Shown piece by piece: positions 8,615-18,790 of a stretch of DNA of 42,473 nucleotides. How positions within the stretch are numbered: the stretch's first letter is position 1; each line of letters opens with the position of its first letter. The notes below the pieces were generated by a model. It worked only from the letters and a program-made list of their open reading frames with translations, did not search any database and was not told the origin of the DNA. This DNA comes from an uncultured Pelagibacteraceae bacterium (GTDB taxonomy: Bacteria; Pseudomonadota; Alphaproteobacteria; Pelagibacterales; Pelagibacteraceae), in NCBI GenBank assembly GCA_902564385.1, contig CACFAT010000008.1:1-42473 (forward strand). Direction: 5' to 3'. Both the position numbers and the translations under genes were made by a program.

Positions 8615-9162
8615 TGCCAAATTCAAAATCAGCGTATAGTTTTTCAAATAAAAAAGAGAAATTTGATACACATATAATAGTCGTTTGGGTAGACAACGAA
8701 GCTGGTGTTTTGGCTAGAGTTGTTGGTTTGTTTTCGGGTAGAGGTTATAATATTGAATCTTTAGCAGTTGCCCAAGTTGATGAGAAGTTAAAGATATCAA
8801 GGATAACTATTGTAACTACAGGAACACCACAAGTTGTTAATCAAATTAAACTCCAATTGAGAAAACTTGTGCCTGTTCATAAAGTTGCAGATTTTAAAAG
8901 AGAAGATAAAGCAGTCATTTTTAAGGAGATGGCGTTGTTCAAAATTGTTGGTCCAAATAATAAATTAGAAGGTGCATTGAAAGCTTGTAAAAAGTATAAT
9001 CCAGTATTATTAGACAAAACAAAAAAATCGAATGTTATTCAAATAACAGCTTTAAGACGAGAAATAGATAAAATGTCAAAGGATTTAAAAAAATTTGGAT
9101 TGGTGAGTGTTTCAAGAACAGGAGCCGTAGCTATGACAAGAGGTGCAGATATATTTAAATAA
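8614..9162 (+). CDS. ilvH: Acetolactate synthase, small regulatory subunit
   Basis: This 182-residue protein has an N-terminal ACT domain (HIIVVWVDNEAGVLARVVGL, then FSGRGYNIESLAVAQVDE) and the ALS small-subunit C-terminal domain (about residues 100-180). The ACT domain binds valine and confers feedback inhibition on IlvB. It is slightly longer than E. coli IlvH (163 residues) because of an N-terminal extension of about 20 residues. The ATG overlaps the ilvB stop (TAATG), so translation is probably coupled. Confidence 0.95.
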   Translation: MPNSKSAYSFSNKKEKFDTHIIVVWVDNEAGVLARVVGLFSGRGYNIESLAVAQVDEKLKISRITIVTTGTPQVVNQIKLQLRKLVPVHKVADFKREDKAVIFKEMALFKIVGPNNKLEGALKACKKYNPVLLDKTKKSNVIQITALRREIDKMSKDLKKFGLVSVSRTGAVAMTRGADIFK

Positions 9163-10203
<1,041 letters not shown>

Positions 10204-10251
10204 TTTGATGTTAAAATTGGCTTAATTATCCCAAATTATTTTGCAATCTGA

Positions 10252-10276
10252 GCGAGAGCATGTATTATGCTCGAGC
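10252..10276 (+). promoter_or_regulatory. Hairpin in the ilvC-leuA leader
   Basis: GAGCAT (10256-10261) and ATGCTC (10267-10272) form a perfect 6-bp stem with a 5-base loop. Outside it lies a GA/GA tandem mismatch and a further GC/GC pair. It ends 11 bases before the preferred leuA ATG at 10288 and covers the alternative ATG at 10267. No U-tract follows, so it does not look like a terminator. It may affect leuA translation or mRNA stability; this is inference. Confidence 0.4.
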
Positions 10277-10287
10277 TAAAAAATACA

Positions 10288-11862
10288 ATGTCAGATAAAG
10301 AAAAATTATACATATTTGATACGACTATGCGTGATGGTGAACAATCGCCAGGCGCATCTATGAGTGTCGAAGAGAAAATTCAGATATCTAGAGTATTTGA
10401 TGAAATGGGAATAGATATTGTTGAAGCAGGTTTTCCAATAGCATCTCCAGGAGATTTTGAGGCAGTTTCTGAAATAAGTAAAATAATGAAAAACTCAATT
10501 CCATGTGGTCTTTCAAGAGCATTAAAAAAAGATATTGATGCATGTCATGAGTCTTTAAAACATGCTCCGAGATTTAGAATTCATACTTTCATTTCAACAA
10601 GCCCCCTGCACATGAAACACAAACTTGAAATGACAAATGATCAAGTTTTAGATGCAATTAAAGAAAGTGTTACTTATGCTAGAAATTTTACTGATGATGT
10701 AGAATGGTCCTGTGAGGATGGAACAAGAACTGACATGGATTTCATGTGTAAAACAGTTGAGCTTGCAATTAATTGTGGAGCTAAAACTATAAATATTCCA
10801 GATACAGTTGGGTATTCTATCCCAGAGGAATTTGCAAAAACAATCAAACACTTAAAAAATAATGTTCCAAACATAGATAAAGCAATCTTGTCTGCGCATT
10901 GTCACAATGATCTTGGTTTAGCTGTAGCAAACGCATTAGCTGGAGTATCAGAAGGTGTTAGACAAATAGAGTGCACAATTAATGGAATAGGCGAAAGAGC
11001 AGGTAATGCTGCATTAGAAGAAGTAGTTATGGCAATTAAAACAAGGAATGATTTAATGCCATACAATACTGGAATTAAAACGGAATTGATAAGCAAAGCA
11101 TCTAAAATTGTTTCAAATGCAACTGGCTTTCCAGTTCAATTTAATAAAGCTATTGTTGGAAAAAACGCTTTTGCTCATGAATCAGGAATTCATCAAGATG
11201 GAATGTTAAAAAATAGAGAGACTTATGAAATTATGACACCCGAAAGTGTTGGAGTTAAGAAAACTTCACTTGTTATGGGCAAACATTCAGGACGACATGC
11301 TTTTAAAGATAAATTATCTGACTTAGGTTACTCAGATATCACAGATGATATTATCCAAGCTGCTTTTGGAAAATTTAAAGTTTTAGCTGATAAAAAAAAA
11401 CATATATATGATGAGGATATAGTTGCGTTAGTTGATGATAGTTTAATTGTAGATAATAAAATAAATGCAATTAATTTAAAATCTTTAAAAGTATTTGCCG
11501 GCACAGGGGAACCCCAAAAAGCTGAAATGACATTAGATGTCTATGGCGATATAAAAAATACAACTGAAACAGGAGATGGACCGGTTGATGCAATATTTAA
11601 ATGTATAAAAAAATTATTTCCTCACGATGTAAAATTATCTCTTTATCAAGTTCATGCAGTAACAGAAGGCACAGATGCTCAAGCAACTGTCAGCGTAAAA
11701 ATTGAAGAAAATGATAGGACTACAGTAGGACAATCAGCTGATACTGACACTTTAGTTGCATCAGCAAACGCATATTTAAATGCTTTGAATAAAATGCTTA
11801 TAAAACGAGAGAAAAAAGCACCATCTCAAAATATTAAACATCAAAAAGTGAAAGGAATATAA
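10288..11862 (+). CDS. leuA: 2-isopropylmalate synthase
   Basis: From the ATG at 10288 the protein has 524 residues. An in-frame ATG at 10267 would add seven, but family similarity starts at KLYIFDTTMRDGEQSPGAS and the earlier ATG sits inside a hairpin. The TIM-barrel catalytic domain has the DTTMRDGEQ signature, metal ligands in LSAHCHNDLGLAVANALAG, and GIGERAGNAALEE. FAHESGIHQDG follows, and the C-terminal LeuA regulatory domain runs from about residue 385. It condenses acetyl-CoA with 2-ketoisovalerate, committing the IlvBHC product to leucine, and is normally feedback-inhibited by leucine through the C-terminal domain. Placement after ilvBHC joins the common and leucine-specific steps. 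Confidence 0.95.
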   Translation: MSDKEKLYIFDTTMRDGEQSPGASMSVEEKIQISRVFDEMGIDIVEAGFPIASPGDFEAVSEISKIMKNSIPCGLSRALKKDIDACHESLKHAPRFRIHTFISTSPLHMKHKLEMTNDQVLDAIKESVTYARNFTDDVEWSCEDGTRTDMDFMCKTVELAINCGAKTINIPDTVGYSIPEEFAKTIKHLKNNVPNIDKAILSAHCHNDLGLAVANALAGVSEGVRQIECTINGIGERAGNAALEEVVMAIKTRNDLMPYNTGIKTELISKASKIVSNATGFPVQFNKAIVGKNAFAHESGIHQDGMLKNRETYEIMTPESVGVKKTSLVMGKHSGRHAFKDKLSDLGYSDITDDIIQAAFGKFKVLADKKKHIYDEDIVALVDDSLIVDNKINAINLKSLKVFAGTGEPQKAEMTLDVYGDIKNTTETGDGPVDAIFKCIKKLFPHDVKLSLYQVHAVTEGTDAQATVSVKIEENDRTTVGQSADTDTLVASANAYLNALNKMLIKREKKAPSQNIKHQKVKGI

Positions 11863-11866
11863 TTAA

Positions 11867-12898
<1,032 letters not shown>

Positions 12899-12903
12899 AT
12901 ATT

Positions 12904-13740
12904 ATGTCAACAGAAACGAGTAGAGATGATTTTATTATTGCTATTCGTTCAGCATTTCTAAAAAAAGGAAATAGACAAAAGTTTTCTTTATTTACTCTAT
13001 TAATCATATCTATTTTAGTTTTATCATTAGAGTATTTCAAAGCTGGCCCAGTTAATCAACTTAGATCTGTTACAAAAGATATAATATTTAGAGGTTCATA
13101 TGTTGTGTCGAGTCCATTTAAATATGTAAAAGATAAATATTATCTCTTTCAAGATCATATGAGCATGTATGATGAATTCTCAGTTTTAAGAGATAAGGAT
13201 CTCGACGTTGACTCGCTGAGAAAAGAAGTTGATTTTTATAAAGCAGAAAATGCACTTTTAAAAAAATTAATAGACGAAAGAGATCTTTTTTCAAAAGAGT
13301 ATATGTTAACCAAGATTTTATTGGATAAACAAAGCCCTTATTTAAAATCTTTGATAATTAACAAAGGTCAAAAAAATGGAGTTAAATTAGGGTCAGCTGT
13401 AAAAGATCGGCTATATTACATTGGAAAGGTAGTAAATGTTAACTTTTTAAGCTCAAGAGTATTGCTGGCTAATGATCTTAATAGTAAAATCCCAATCATT
13501 ATTGAGCCAAGTGGTATCAATGCAATACTTTCAGGAAATGGAAATGATGAATTCGCAGAACTAGAATATCTACCAAAAGATAATGAGATAAAAGAGGATG
13601 AGATTGTATACACCTCAGGTTCAGATGGTACAATTCCAGCATCAATTCCTGTTGGGAAAATAATAATTAAAGACAACAAAAAGTTTGTAAAGTTTTACAG
13701 TAACTTAAATCAATTAAATTATGTGCAGGTAAATAAGTAA
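12904..13740 (+). CDS. mreC: MreC, rod-shape periplasmic scaffold
   Basis: The 278-residue protein has a short cytoplasmic N-terminus, one membrane segment at about residues 26-44, a periplasmic coiled-coil stretch (about 85-125, containing LRKEVDFYKAENALLKKLID), and a beta-rich MreC domain (KSLIINKGQKNGVKLGSAV through ITSGxDG-like YTSGSDGTIPASIPVGKI). MreC links MreB, through MreD and RodA-PBP2, to the wall synthesis machinery and activates PBP2. Its place between mreB and mreD is canonical. Confidence 0.93.
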   Translation: MSTETSRDDFIIAIRSAFLKKGNRQKFSLFTLLIISILVLSLEYFKAGPVNQLRSVTKDIIFRGSYVVSSPFKYVKDKYYLFQDHMSMYDEFSVLRDKDLDVDSLRKEVDFYKAENALLKKLIDERDLFSKEYMLTKILLDKQSPYLKSLIINKGQKNGVKLGSAVKDRLYYIGKVVNVNFLSSRVLLANDLNSKIPIIIEPSGINAILSGNGNDEFAELEYLPKDNEIKEDEIVYTSGSDGTIPASIPVGKIIIKDNKKFVKFYSNLNQLNYVQVNK

Positions 13741-13741
13741 A

Positions 13742-14263
13742 ATGGCTAGAGGAGATTTAAAATTTTACCAATTTTTATTAAATGGTTTTCCAATTATCTT
13801 ATTATTTTTCTTTGCTCTAACAGGCTACTCATTTTCATTTAATATATTTAAAATCAATATATCTTTTAATTTTATTCATTTAATTGTTTTTTATTGGGTT
13901 TTGAGAAAGCCCGAGATGCTAGGTTATGGGTTTATATTTTTTGCGGGAGTAATTAATGATGTTGTTCAAAACTTACCAATTGGTGTTTCATCAATAAATT
14001 ATCTTTTACTCTGTGTTATTGCATCTTTTTTTAGGACAAGAACTTTAGTTCCTAATTTAATTTATGATTGGGTATTATTTTTTATCGCAATATTAATTGT
14101 TAGCTCAATTCATTTTATAGTATTAGCAATTTTCTTTGATGGAAATATTAGTTATGGAACTTTAATGTCAACAGCCTTTTTTTCATTTTTAATTTATCCA
14201 GCAGTGGCAAAAATATTTAATCAAATTTACTTACTAGGTTTAAATCAAGAAAATGTTGAATAG
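13742..14263 (+). CDS. mreD: MreD, rod-shape inner-membrane protein
   Basis: This 173-residue protein is almost entirely hydrophobic, with about five or six membrane segments. It has the MreD-like stretch FFAGVINDVVQNLPIGVSS followed by INYLLLCVIASFFRTR. Sequence conservation in this family is low, so the call rests on hydropathy, that motif and the position between mreC and mrdA. Its last 11 bases overlap the PBP2 start, an indication of coupled translation. Confidence 0.88.
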   Translation: MARGDLKFYQFLLNGFPIILLFFFALTGYSFSFNIFKINISFNFIHLIVFYWVLRKPEMLGYGFIFFAGVINDVVQNLPIGVSSINYLLLCVIASFFRTRTLVPNLIYDWVLFFIAILIVSSIHFIVLAIFFDGNISYGTLMSTAFFSFLIYPAVAKIFNQIYLLGLNQENVE

Positions 14264-16202
14264 AGGACGAAATATAGAAAAGGGCAGAGTTATTACAAGA
14301 AGGATGTTTATACTTGCGGCAGCAAAAATATTACTTTTTGCAGGCATATCCTCAAGATTATATAACTTACAAATTTCTGATAGAGAAAAATATGAAATTT
14401 TATCTGATAAAAATAGGATCCGTGAATGGAAAACTCCTCCACAGCGAGGGATAATTGTAGATAACTTTAATAAAGTTTTAGCGAGTAACGATAGAGTGTT
14501 TCAACTACACTTAATATTAGATGAAATAAATGATTTTGATGTAACAATATTTAAAATCAAAAATATAATTGGATTAGATAAGTCTCAGGTTCAAAAATTA
14601 TATAAAAAAAAAGAAAGATTAAAACCTTGGGATACACTGGTAGTTTCAGATAATTTAACTTGGGAACAATTCTCAAAAATTAATTTATATTTACACGAAT
14701 TGGAAGGTGCAAAACCCGTACTATCAACATCTAGATTTTATCCTTATGCGAACGATTTAGTGCATATAGTTGGTTATGTTGGTGATGTTAGTCCAAAAGA
14801 TCTTGAAAAACCTGAGATAAAAGAAAATTTTGTTCCAGGTCTAAAAGTAGGAAAATATGGAATAGAAAATTCACAAGAGAAAATGTTAATAGGTAACTAT
14901 GGTATAAAAAGATATGAAGTTAATGCATCTGGAAAAAGAATAAGCCAAATAGATTACATCAAAGAAAGACAGGGTAATAAAGTAAACCTAACAATTGATA
15001 TAGAAATTCAAAAATATGCCCAAGAGTTGTTAAAAGGAAAAGCGGGTTCAATATGTGCAATGGATATATTTACTGGAGAAGTTGTTGCAATGGCATCATC
15101 ACCAACATATGATCCAAACAAATTTACACACGGAATCAATCAGAAAGACTGGCAAGAAATTAGAAATAATCCTTTAAAACCTTTAATAAATAAGTCAATT
15201 GCTGGACTTTATTCCCCTGGTTCAACTTTTAAGCCATTAGTTGCTTTAGCAGCTTTAGAATACGGCATATTAAATCCAAATAAAACAATAAGATGTAAAG
15301 GTCATAAGCATCCATACGAACTTTACGGGGTAAAATATCATTGTTGGAAAAAAGAAGGTCACGGTTACATGAAGCTCAGAAATGCAATCAAACAATCTTG
15401 TGATATTTACTTCTATGAAATGGCAAGATTACTAGGTGTTGATAAATTATCTATAATTGCAAAAAGATATGGGCTAGGGACCAATGTACTTGGAGATCTT
15501 TATAACGACGAAAAAAATGGATTGGTTCCAGATACTAAATGGAAGAGACGTGCATTGGAGCAAAGTTGGTATTTAGGAGAAACTGTTATCAATGGTATTG
15601 GACAAGGTTACATTCAAACCACACCACTACAACTTTGTCTCATGACTGCACAAATTGCAAATGGAGGATATAAAATAAAGCCTCACATCATAAAAGACGA
15701 GGCTATAAATTATAAGGACGTAATAAATAAAATTAAATTAGATCAATCTAATTTTCCATTGCATGAAAGAAACTACTTAGATGATATAAATATTGAAAAT
15801 TATCAAAGAATGTATCACAAAAAGTCTAATATTAACTTTGTATTAGATGCAATGTTTGGTTCTACCAACGAGCAATATGGAACTTCATATAAATCTCGTT
15901 ATGATGATCCAAAGTACCAATTTGCAGGAAAAACTGGAACATCACAGGTCAGAAGAATTACTGATCTTGATCGAGAATTAGACTTAGATACCGAACAAAT
16001 TGAATATAAAAAAAGAGATCATGCTTTATACGTTGCTTTTGCGCCATACAAGGATCCACGATATGCTATTAGCGTTATTATTGAACATGGAGGTTCTGGT
16101 AGTAAAGCAGCTGCTCCACTTGCAAGTAAATTAATTAAAAGAATTATAGATAGACATAAATTAAGAGAACAATTTAATAATGGAAATACTAGTTTAGCAT
16201 AA
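14253..16202 (+). CDS. mrdA: Penicillin-binding protein 2, class B elongation transpeptidase
   Basis: The 649-residue protein has an N-terminal membrane anchor (about residues 20-40), a pedestal/dimerisation domain with PPQRGIIVDNFNKVLASN, and a transpeptidase domain. The catalytic serine is S324 in SPGSTFKP, with K327 of SxxK. The second motif is SCD (in KQSCDIYFYE), as in other PBP2 proteins, and the third is KTGT at 560-563. It crosslinks peptidoglycan made by RodA during cell elongation, on the periplasmic face of the inner membrane. It overlaps mreD by 11 bases and rodA by one (TAATG). Confidence 0.96.
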   Translation: MLNRGRNIEKGRVITRRMFILAAAKILLFAGISSRLYNLQISDREKYEILSDKNRIREWKTPPQRGIIVDNFNKVLASNDRVFQLHLILDEINDFDVTIFKIKNIIGLDKSQVQKLYKKKERLKPWDTLVVSDNLTWEQFSKINLYLHELEGAKPVLSTSRFYPYANDLVHIVGYVGDVSPKDLEKPEIKENFVPGLKVGKYGIENSQEKMLIGNYGIKRYEVNASGKRISQIDYIKERQGNKVNLTIDIEIQKYAQELLKGKAGSICAMDIFTGEVVAMASSPTYDPNKFTHGINQKDWQEIRNNPLKPLINKSIAGLYSPGSTFKPLVALAALEYGILNPNKTIRCKGHKHPYELYGVKYHCWKKEGHGYMKLRNAIKQSCDIYFYEMARLLGVDKLSIIAKRYGLGTNVLGDLYNDEKNGLVPDTKWKRRALEQSWYLGETVINGIGQGYIQTTPLQLCLMTAQIANGGYKIKPHIIKDEAINYKDVINKIKLDQSNFPLHERNYLDDINIENYQRMYHKKSNINFVLDAMFGSTNEQYGTSYKSRYDDPKYQFAGKTGTSQVRRITDLDRELDLDTEQIEYKKRDHALYVAFAPYKDPRYAISVIIEHGGSGSKAAAPLASKLIKRIIDRHKLREQFNNGNTSLA

Positions 16203-17332
16203 TGCTGAGGGAAAGAATACAAGCAAGTAATTATAGTTTTTTAGATAAATTAAGATCTATTGATTATTTATTAATCTTGCTAATTTTAGCTATAGGATTA
16301 ATCAGTGTCTTTGCGATTTACTCTACAGAGGGAGGAAAATTTTCTTTTTATACTAAAAATCACATAATAAGATTATCTTTATTTTTTAGTTTATTTTTAG
16401 TTTTATCTTTTGTCAGAGTTTCTACCTGGTATAAAAATGCTTACTTATTTTATATTGTTGGATTAGTTTTATTAATAACAGTTTTATTTTTTGGAATTTC
16501 AGCATCTGGTGCAACTAGATGGATAAACTTATACTTTTTAAACTTACAGCCCTCAGAACTAATGAAGATTGCTGTAATAATATGTTTTGCAAGATATTAT
16601 CATAGAATTCAAGCTTCAGATATTCAAAGCATCAAGTTTTTAATTCAACCAATCATTCTTTTGATAATTCCTTGTTATCTTGTAATACAACAACCTGACC
16701 TAGGAACCTCTATTTTAATTGCAGGAAGTGGTATTGCAATAATTTGGTTGGCGGGTCTTAATATTAAATACTTTATTTACTCGGGATTGTTGTTATTAGT
16801 TTCACTACCTTTTGCTATATCTATTTTAAAACCTTATCAAAAATCAAGAATTCTAACTTTCTTCAATCCAGATAGAGACCCTTTAGGAGCTGGATATCAA
16901 ATAATTCAATCAAAAATAGCCATTGGATCTGGCGGTTTTTTTGGAAAAGGATATCTTAAAGGAACTCAAAGTTATTTAGAATTTTTACCTGAAAAACACA
17001 CAGATTTTATATTCACACTATTTTCGGAAGAATTTGGATTCCTTGGATCAATTATACTTTTATTTTTATACATATTGTTAATTTATAGAATAATAAATGT
17101 TGGGCTAGTCTCTAGAAGCTTTTTTGCAAAATTATACTGTTTTGGATTTGCAACAGCAATTTTTTTATATGTATTTGTCAATATCGCAATGGTTTTAGGG
17201 ATGCTACCTATTGTTGGTGCTCCATTACCTATAATGTCTTATGGTGGATCATCTTTGTTATCTATTATGCTGGGATTAAGTATTGTTATGAGTTGTAAAA
17301 TATATAATCAAGAGCAAATTTCTGTTTATTAG
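16202..17332 (+). CDS. rodA: RodA, SEDS peptidoglycan glycosyltransferase
   Basis: This 376-residue multi-spanning protein carries SEDS family blocks: GASGATRWI-like SASGATRWINL, LQPSELMKI, QQPDLGTSIL, LPEKHTDFIFTLFSEEFGF, and GAPLPIMSYGGSSLL. It polymerises lipid II into glycan strands together with PBP2. The gene ends the rightward housekeeping run. Its stop (TAG, 17330-17332) directly abuts the stop of the leftward phosphatase gene, leaving no space for an intrinsic terminator. Confidence 0.96.
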   Translation: MLRERIQASNYSFLDKLRSIDYLLILLILAIGLISVFAIYSTEGGKFSFYTKNHIIRLSLFFSLFLVLSFVRVSTWYKNAYLFYIVGLVLLITVLFFGISASGATRWINLYFLNLQPSELMKIAVIICFARYYHRIQASDIQSIKFLIQPIILLIIPCYLVIQQPDLGTSILIAGSGIAIIWLAGLNIKYFIYSGLLLLVSLPFAISILKPYQKSRILTFFNPDRDPLGAGYQIIQSKIAIGSGGFFGKGYLKGTQSYLEFLPEKHTDFIFTLFSEEFGFLGSIILLFLYILLIYRIINVGLVSRSFFAKLYCFGFATAIFLYVFVNIAMVLGMLPIVGAPLPIMSYGGSSLLSIMLGLSIVMSCKIYNQEQISVY

Positions 17333-18622
17333 CTATTTTCCATCTATTGCAACAATAGTTAAATCATCTTTTTGTATATGACCAGCACCAAGAATATCAT
17401 CAATCATTGTTTTAAGTCTATCATTGATCGCAGTTGATTGATATTTTTTAATATAATTTTCAAAACCTTCTGATCCTAACATTTCTCCATTTGGATTTTT
17501 TATCTCTGTAATTCCATCTGTAAAAATGTACATTGAGCTATTTTCAAAAGGTATGGTGTGCTCAGGATATTTCGTTTTAGGCATTATGCCTAACGGAGGC
17601 CCAGCTTCTGAGAAATTACTAAAAGTTCCATCAGCAGACAAAATCAAAGGTGGTTCATGACCTGCACTAGATAATAATAGTTCTTTTTTATTTGAATCGT
17701 ATATTCCAATTAACATTGTTACAAACATACCTCTTGATATAGTTTCACATATCTCATTATTTAATTGGAATAACAAATCTGAAGCTGAAAAATTTGTCTT
17801 ACTTAAACATCTATATAAACTAGAAGCTTTTGACATTAAGAGTGATGACTTAATTCCTTTTCCAGAGACATCAGCAACCCCAAATCCATATTTTCCATCT
17901 CCTAAATCTGAAAAATTATAAAAGTCACCTGAGACAACTTTAGCAGGAATATTGATACCTGAAATAGGAAAATCTTTCTCTTTATTTTTCGACAATAAAG
18001 ATCTTTGAATTTCTCCAACGATTTCTACTTCTTTTTGTATTTTATTTTTTTCAACCATTTCTTTTGCCATTTTTGCATTTCTAATTGCTAGTGCAGCTGG
18101 AGCAGAAAGTGTTTCTAAAAGTTTTCTGTCATCTTCTATAAATAACTTATCTTCAGTTTTTTTATTTAAGCAGTGAATAACCCCAATACATTCATTTGCT
18201 GCAATTAATGGTGAACACAAAACTGAGTATGTTGTAAAATTTGTTTTATTATCTAAATCAAAATAAAATTCTGCAATTTCACGTACATCTTTTCTAACAT
18301 TTCCTACACGAATACATTTTCTTTGCTGCACAGCTTTACCCATAACACCATCTTTTAGATCTAATTCGTATTCATCCAAATAATCTTGATGAAGTGATGC
18401 AATACATTCAAACTTTTTCTTTTGCTCATTTATTAAAAAAATGTTTGCAGCTTCTGCATTTAGTCTTGCAATTATCACCCGCAATGCATTCATCAGGGTA
18501 TCGTTTAGATCAAGAGATAAAGCAAAGTCTTGATTCATTTTTGTGACAAGTTCTAAGTCGACATTAACTTGCTCAGCTTCTTTTTTAGGTTCGATCGGTT
18601 TTTTTGATTTAAATAGAAACAT
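17333..18622 (-). CDS. GAF plus SpoIIE/PP2C-type serine phosphatase, RsbU-like partner-switching regulator
   Basis: The 429-residue cytoplasmic protein has an N-terminal GAF sensor domain (about residues 30-180, with NAEAANIFLIN and SPLIAANECIGVIHCLN). A short helical linker containing VEKNKIQKEVEIVGEIQRSLL follows in two parts, then a SpoIIE phosphatase domain (about 215-428). Metal-binding aspartates are D233 in SGDFYNF and D251 in VADVSGKGI; SSAGHEPPLIL and YIFTDGITEI complete the family pattern. Such proteins dephosphorylate STAS antagonists, releasing them to bind RsbW-type kinases. A STAS gene and an RsbW-like gene lie about 23 kb to the right, beyond the pilus genes. The signal sensed by the GAF domain is unknown. 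It is divergent from pilD. Confidence 0.9.
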   Translation of the reverse strand: MFLFKSKKPIEPKKEAEQVNVDLELVTKMNQDFALSLDLNDTLMNALRVIIARLNAEAANIFLINEQKKKFECIASLHQDYLDEYELDLKDGVMGKAVQQRKCIRVGNVRKDVREIAEFYFDLDNKTNFTTYSVLCSPLIAANECIGVIHCLNKKTEDKLFIEDDRKLLETLSAPAALAIRNAKMAKEMVEKNKIQKEVEIVGEIQRSLLSKNKEKDFPISGINIPAKVVSGDFYNFSDLGDGKYGFGVADVSGKGIKSSLLMSKASSLYRCLSKTNFSASDLLFQLNNEICETISRGMFVTMLIGIYDSNKKELLLSSAGHEPPLILSADGTFSNFSEAGPPLGIMPKTKYPEHTIPFENSSMYIFTDGITEIKNPNGEMLGSEGFENYIKKYQSTAINDRLKTMIDDILGAGHIQKDDLTIVAIDGK

Positions 18623-18649
18623 TTATTTAACTAGTAATTTAAACAATTT

Positions 18650-18681
18650 TTGATAAATTTTTCAACAATGGAGATTATAAT
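18650..18681 (+). promoter_or_regulatory. Candidate promoter upstream of pilD
   Basis: TTGATA (18650-18655, 5 of 6) and a perfect TATAAT (18676-18681) lie in the 168-base gap between the divergent phosphatase and pilD genes. The 20-base spacing is longer than ideal. Transcription would begin near 18688 and give a leader of about 100 bases containing the inverted repeats at 18700-18764. A second TATAAT at 18777-18782, with TTCATA 18 bases upstream, could instead give a leaderless pilD message. Confidence 0.4.
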
Positions 18682-18699
18682 TAATACACCTAATTTATA

Positions 18700-18764
18700 C
18701 ATCCATCTTCAGGATGCGGTCTTAATGGTTCAGTATGTAATAGATGGATTAATTCATATTACAT
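18700..18764 (+). promoter_or_regulatory. Interleaved inverted repeats upstream of pilD, possible pseudoknot leader or operator
   Basis: ATCCATCT (18701-18708) is complementary to AGATGGAT (18742-18749), and ATGTAATA (18735-18742) is complementary to TATTACAT (18757-18764). The two 8-bp pairings are interleaved, the geometry of an H-type pseudoknot with almost no gap between stems. An alternative hairpin CATCC/GGATG (18700-18704, 18712-18716) would compete with the first stem. The element ends 26 bases before the pilD start. It could be a structured mRNA leader or protein-binding palindromes; I do not recognise a known riboswitch class. Confidence 0.45.
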
Positions 18765-18790
18765 CAAACATTAAATTATAATCATATTCT

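Noticed and set aside
15390-15420. PBP2 second active-site motif is SCD instead of SxN.
   Set aside because: PBP2 proteins normally have an Asp at this position; the SxxK and KTGT motifs are intact.
17329-17336. The palindrome at the rodA/phosphatase junction (TTAGCTAT) as a bidirectional terminator.
   Set aside because: It is just two facing stop codons, too short for a stable hairpin, and has no flanking U-tract.
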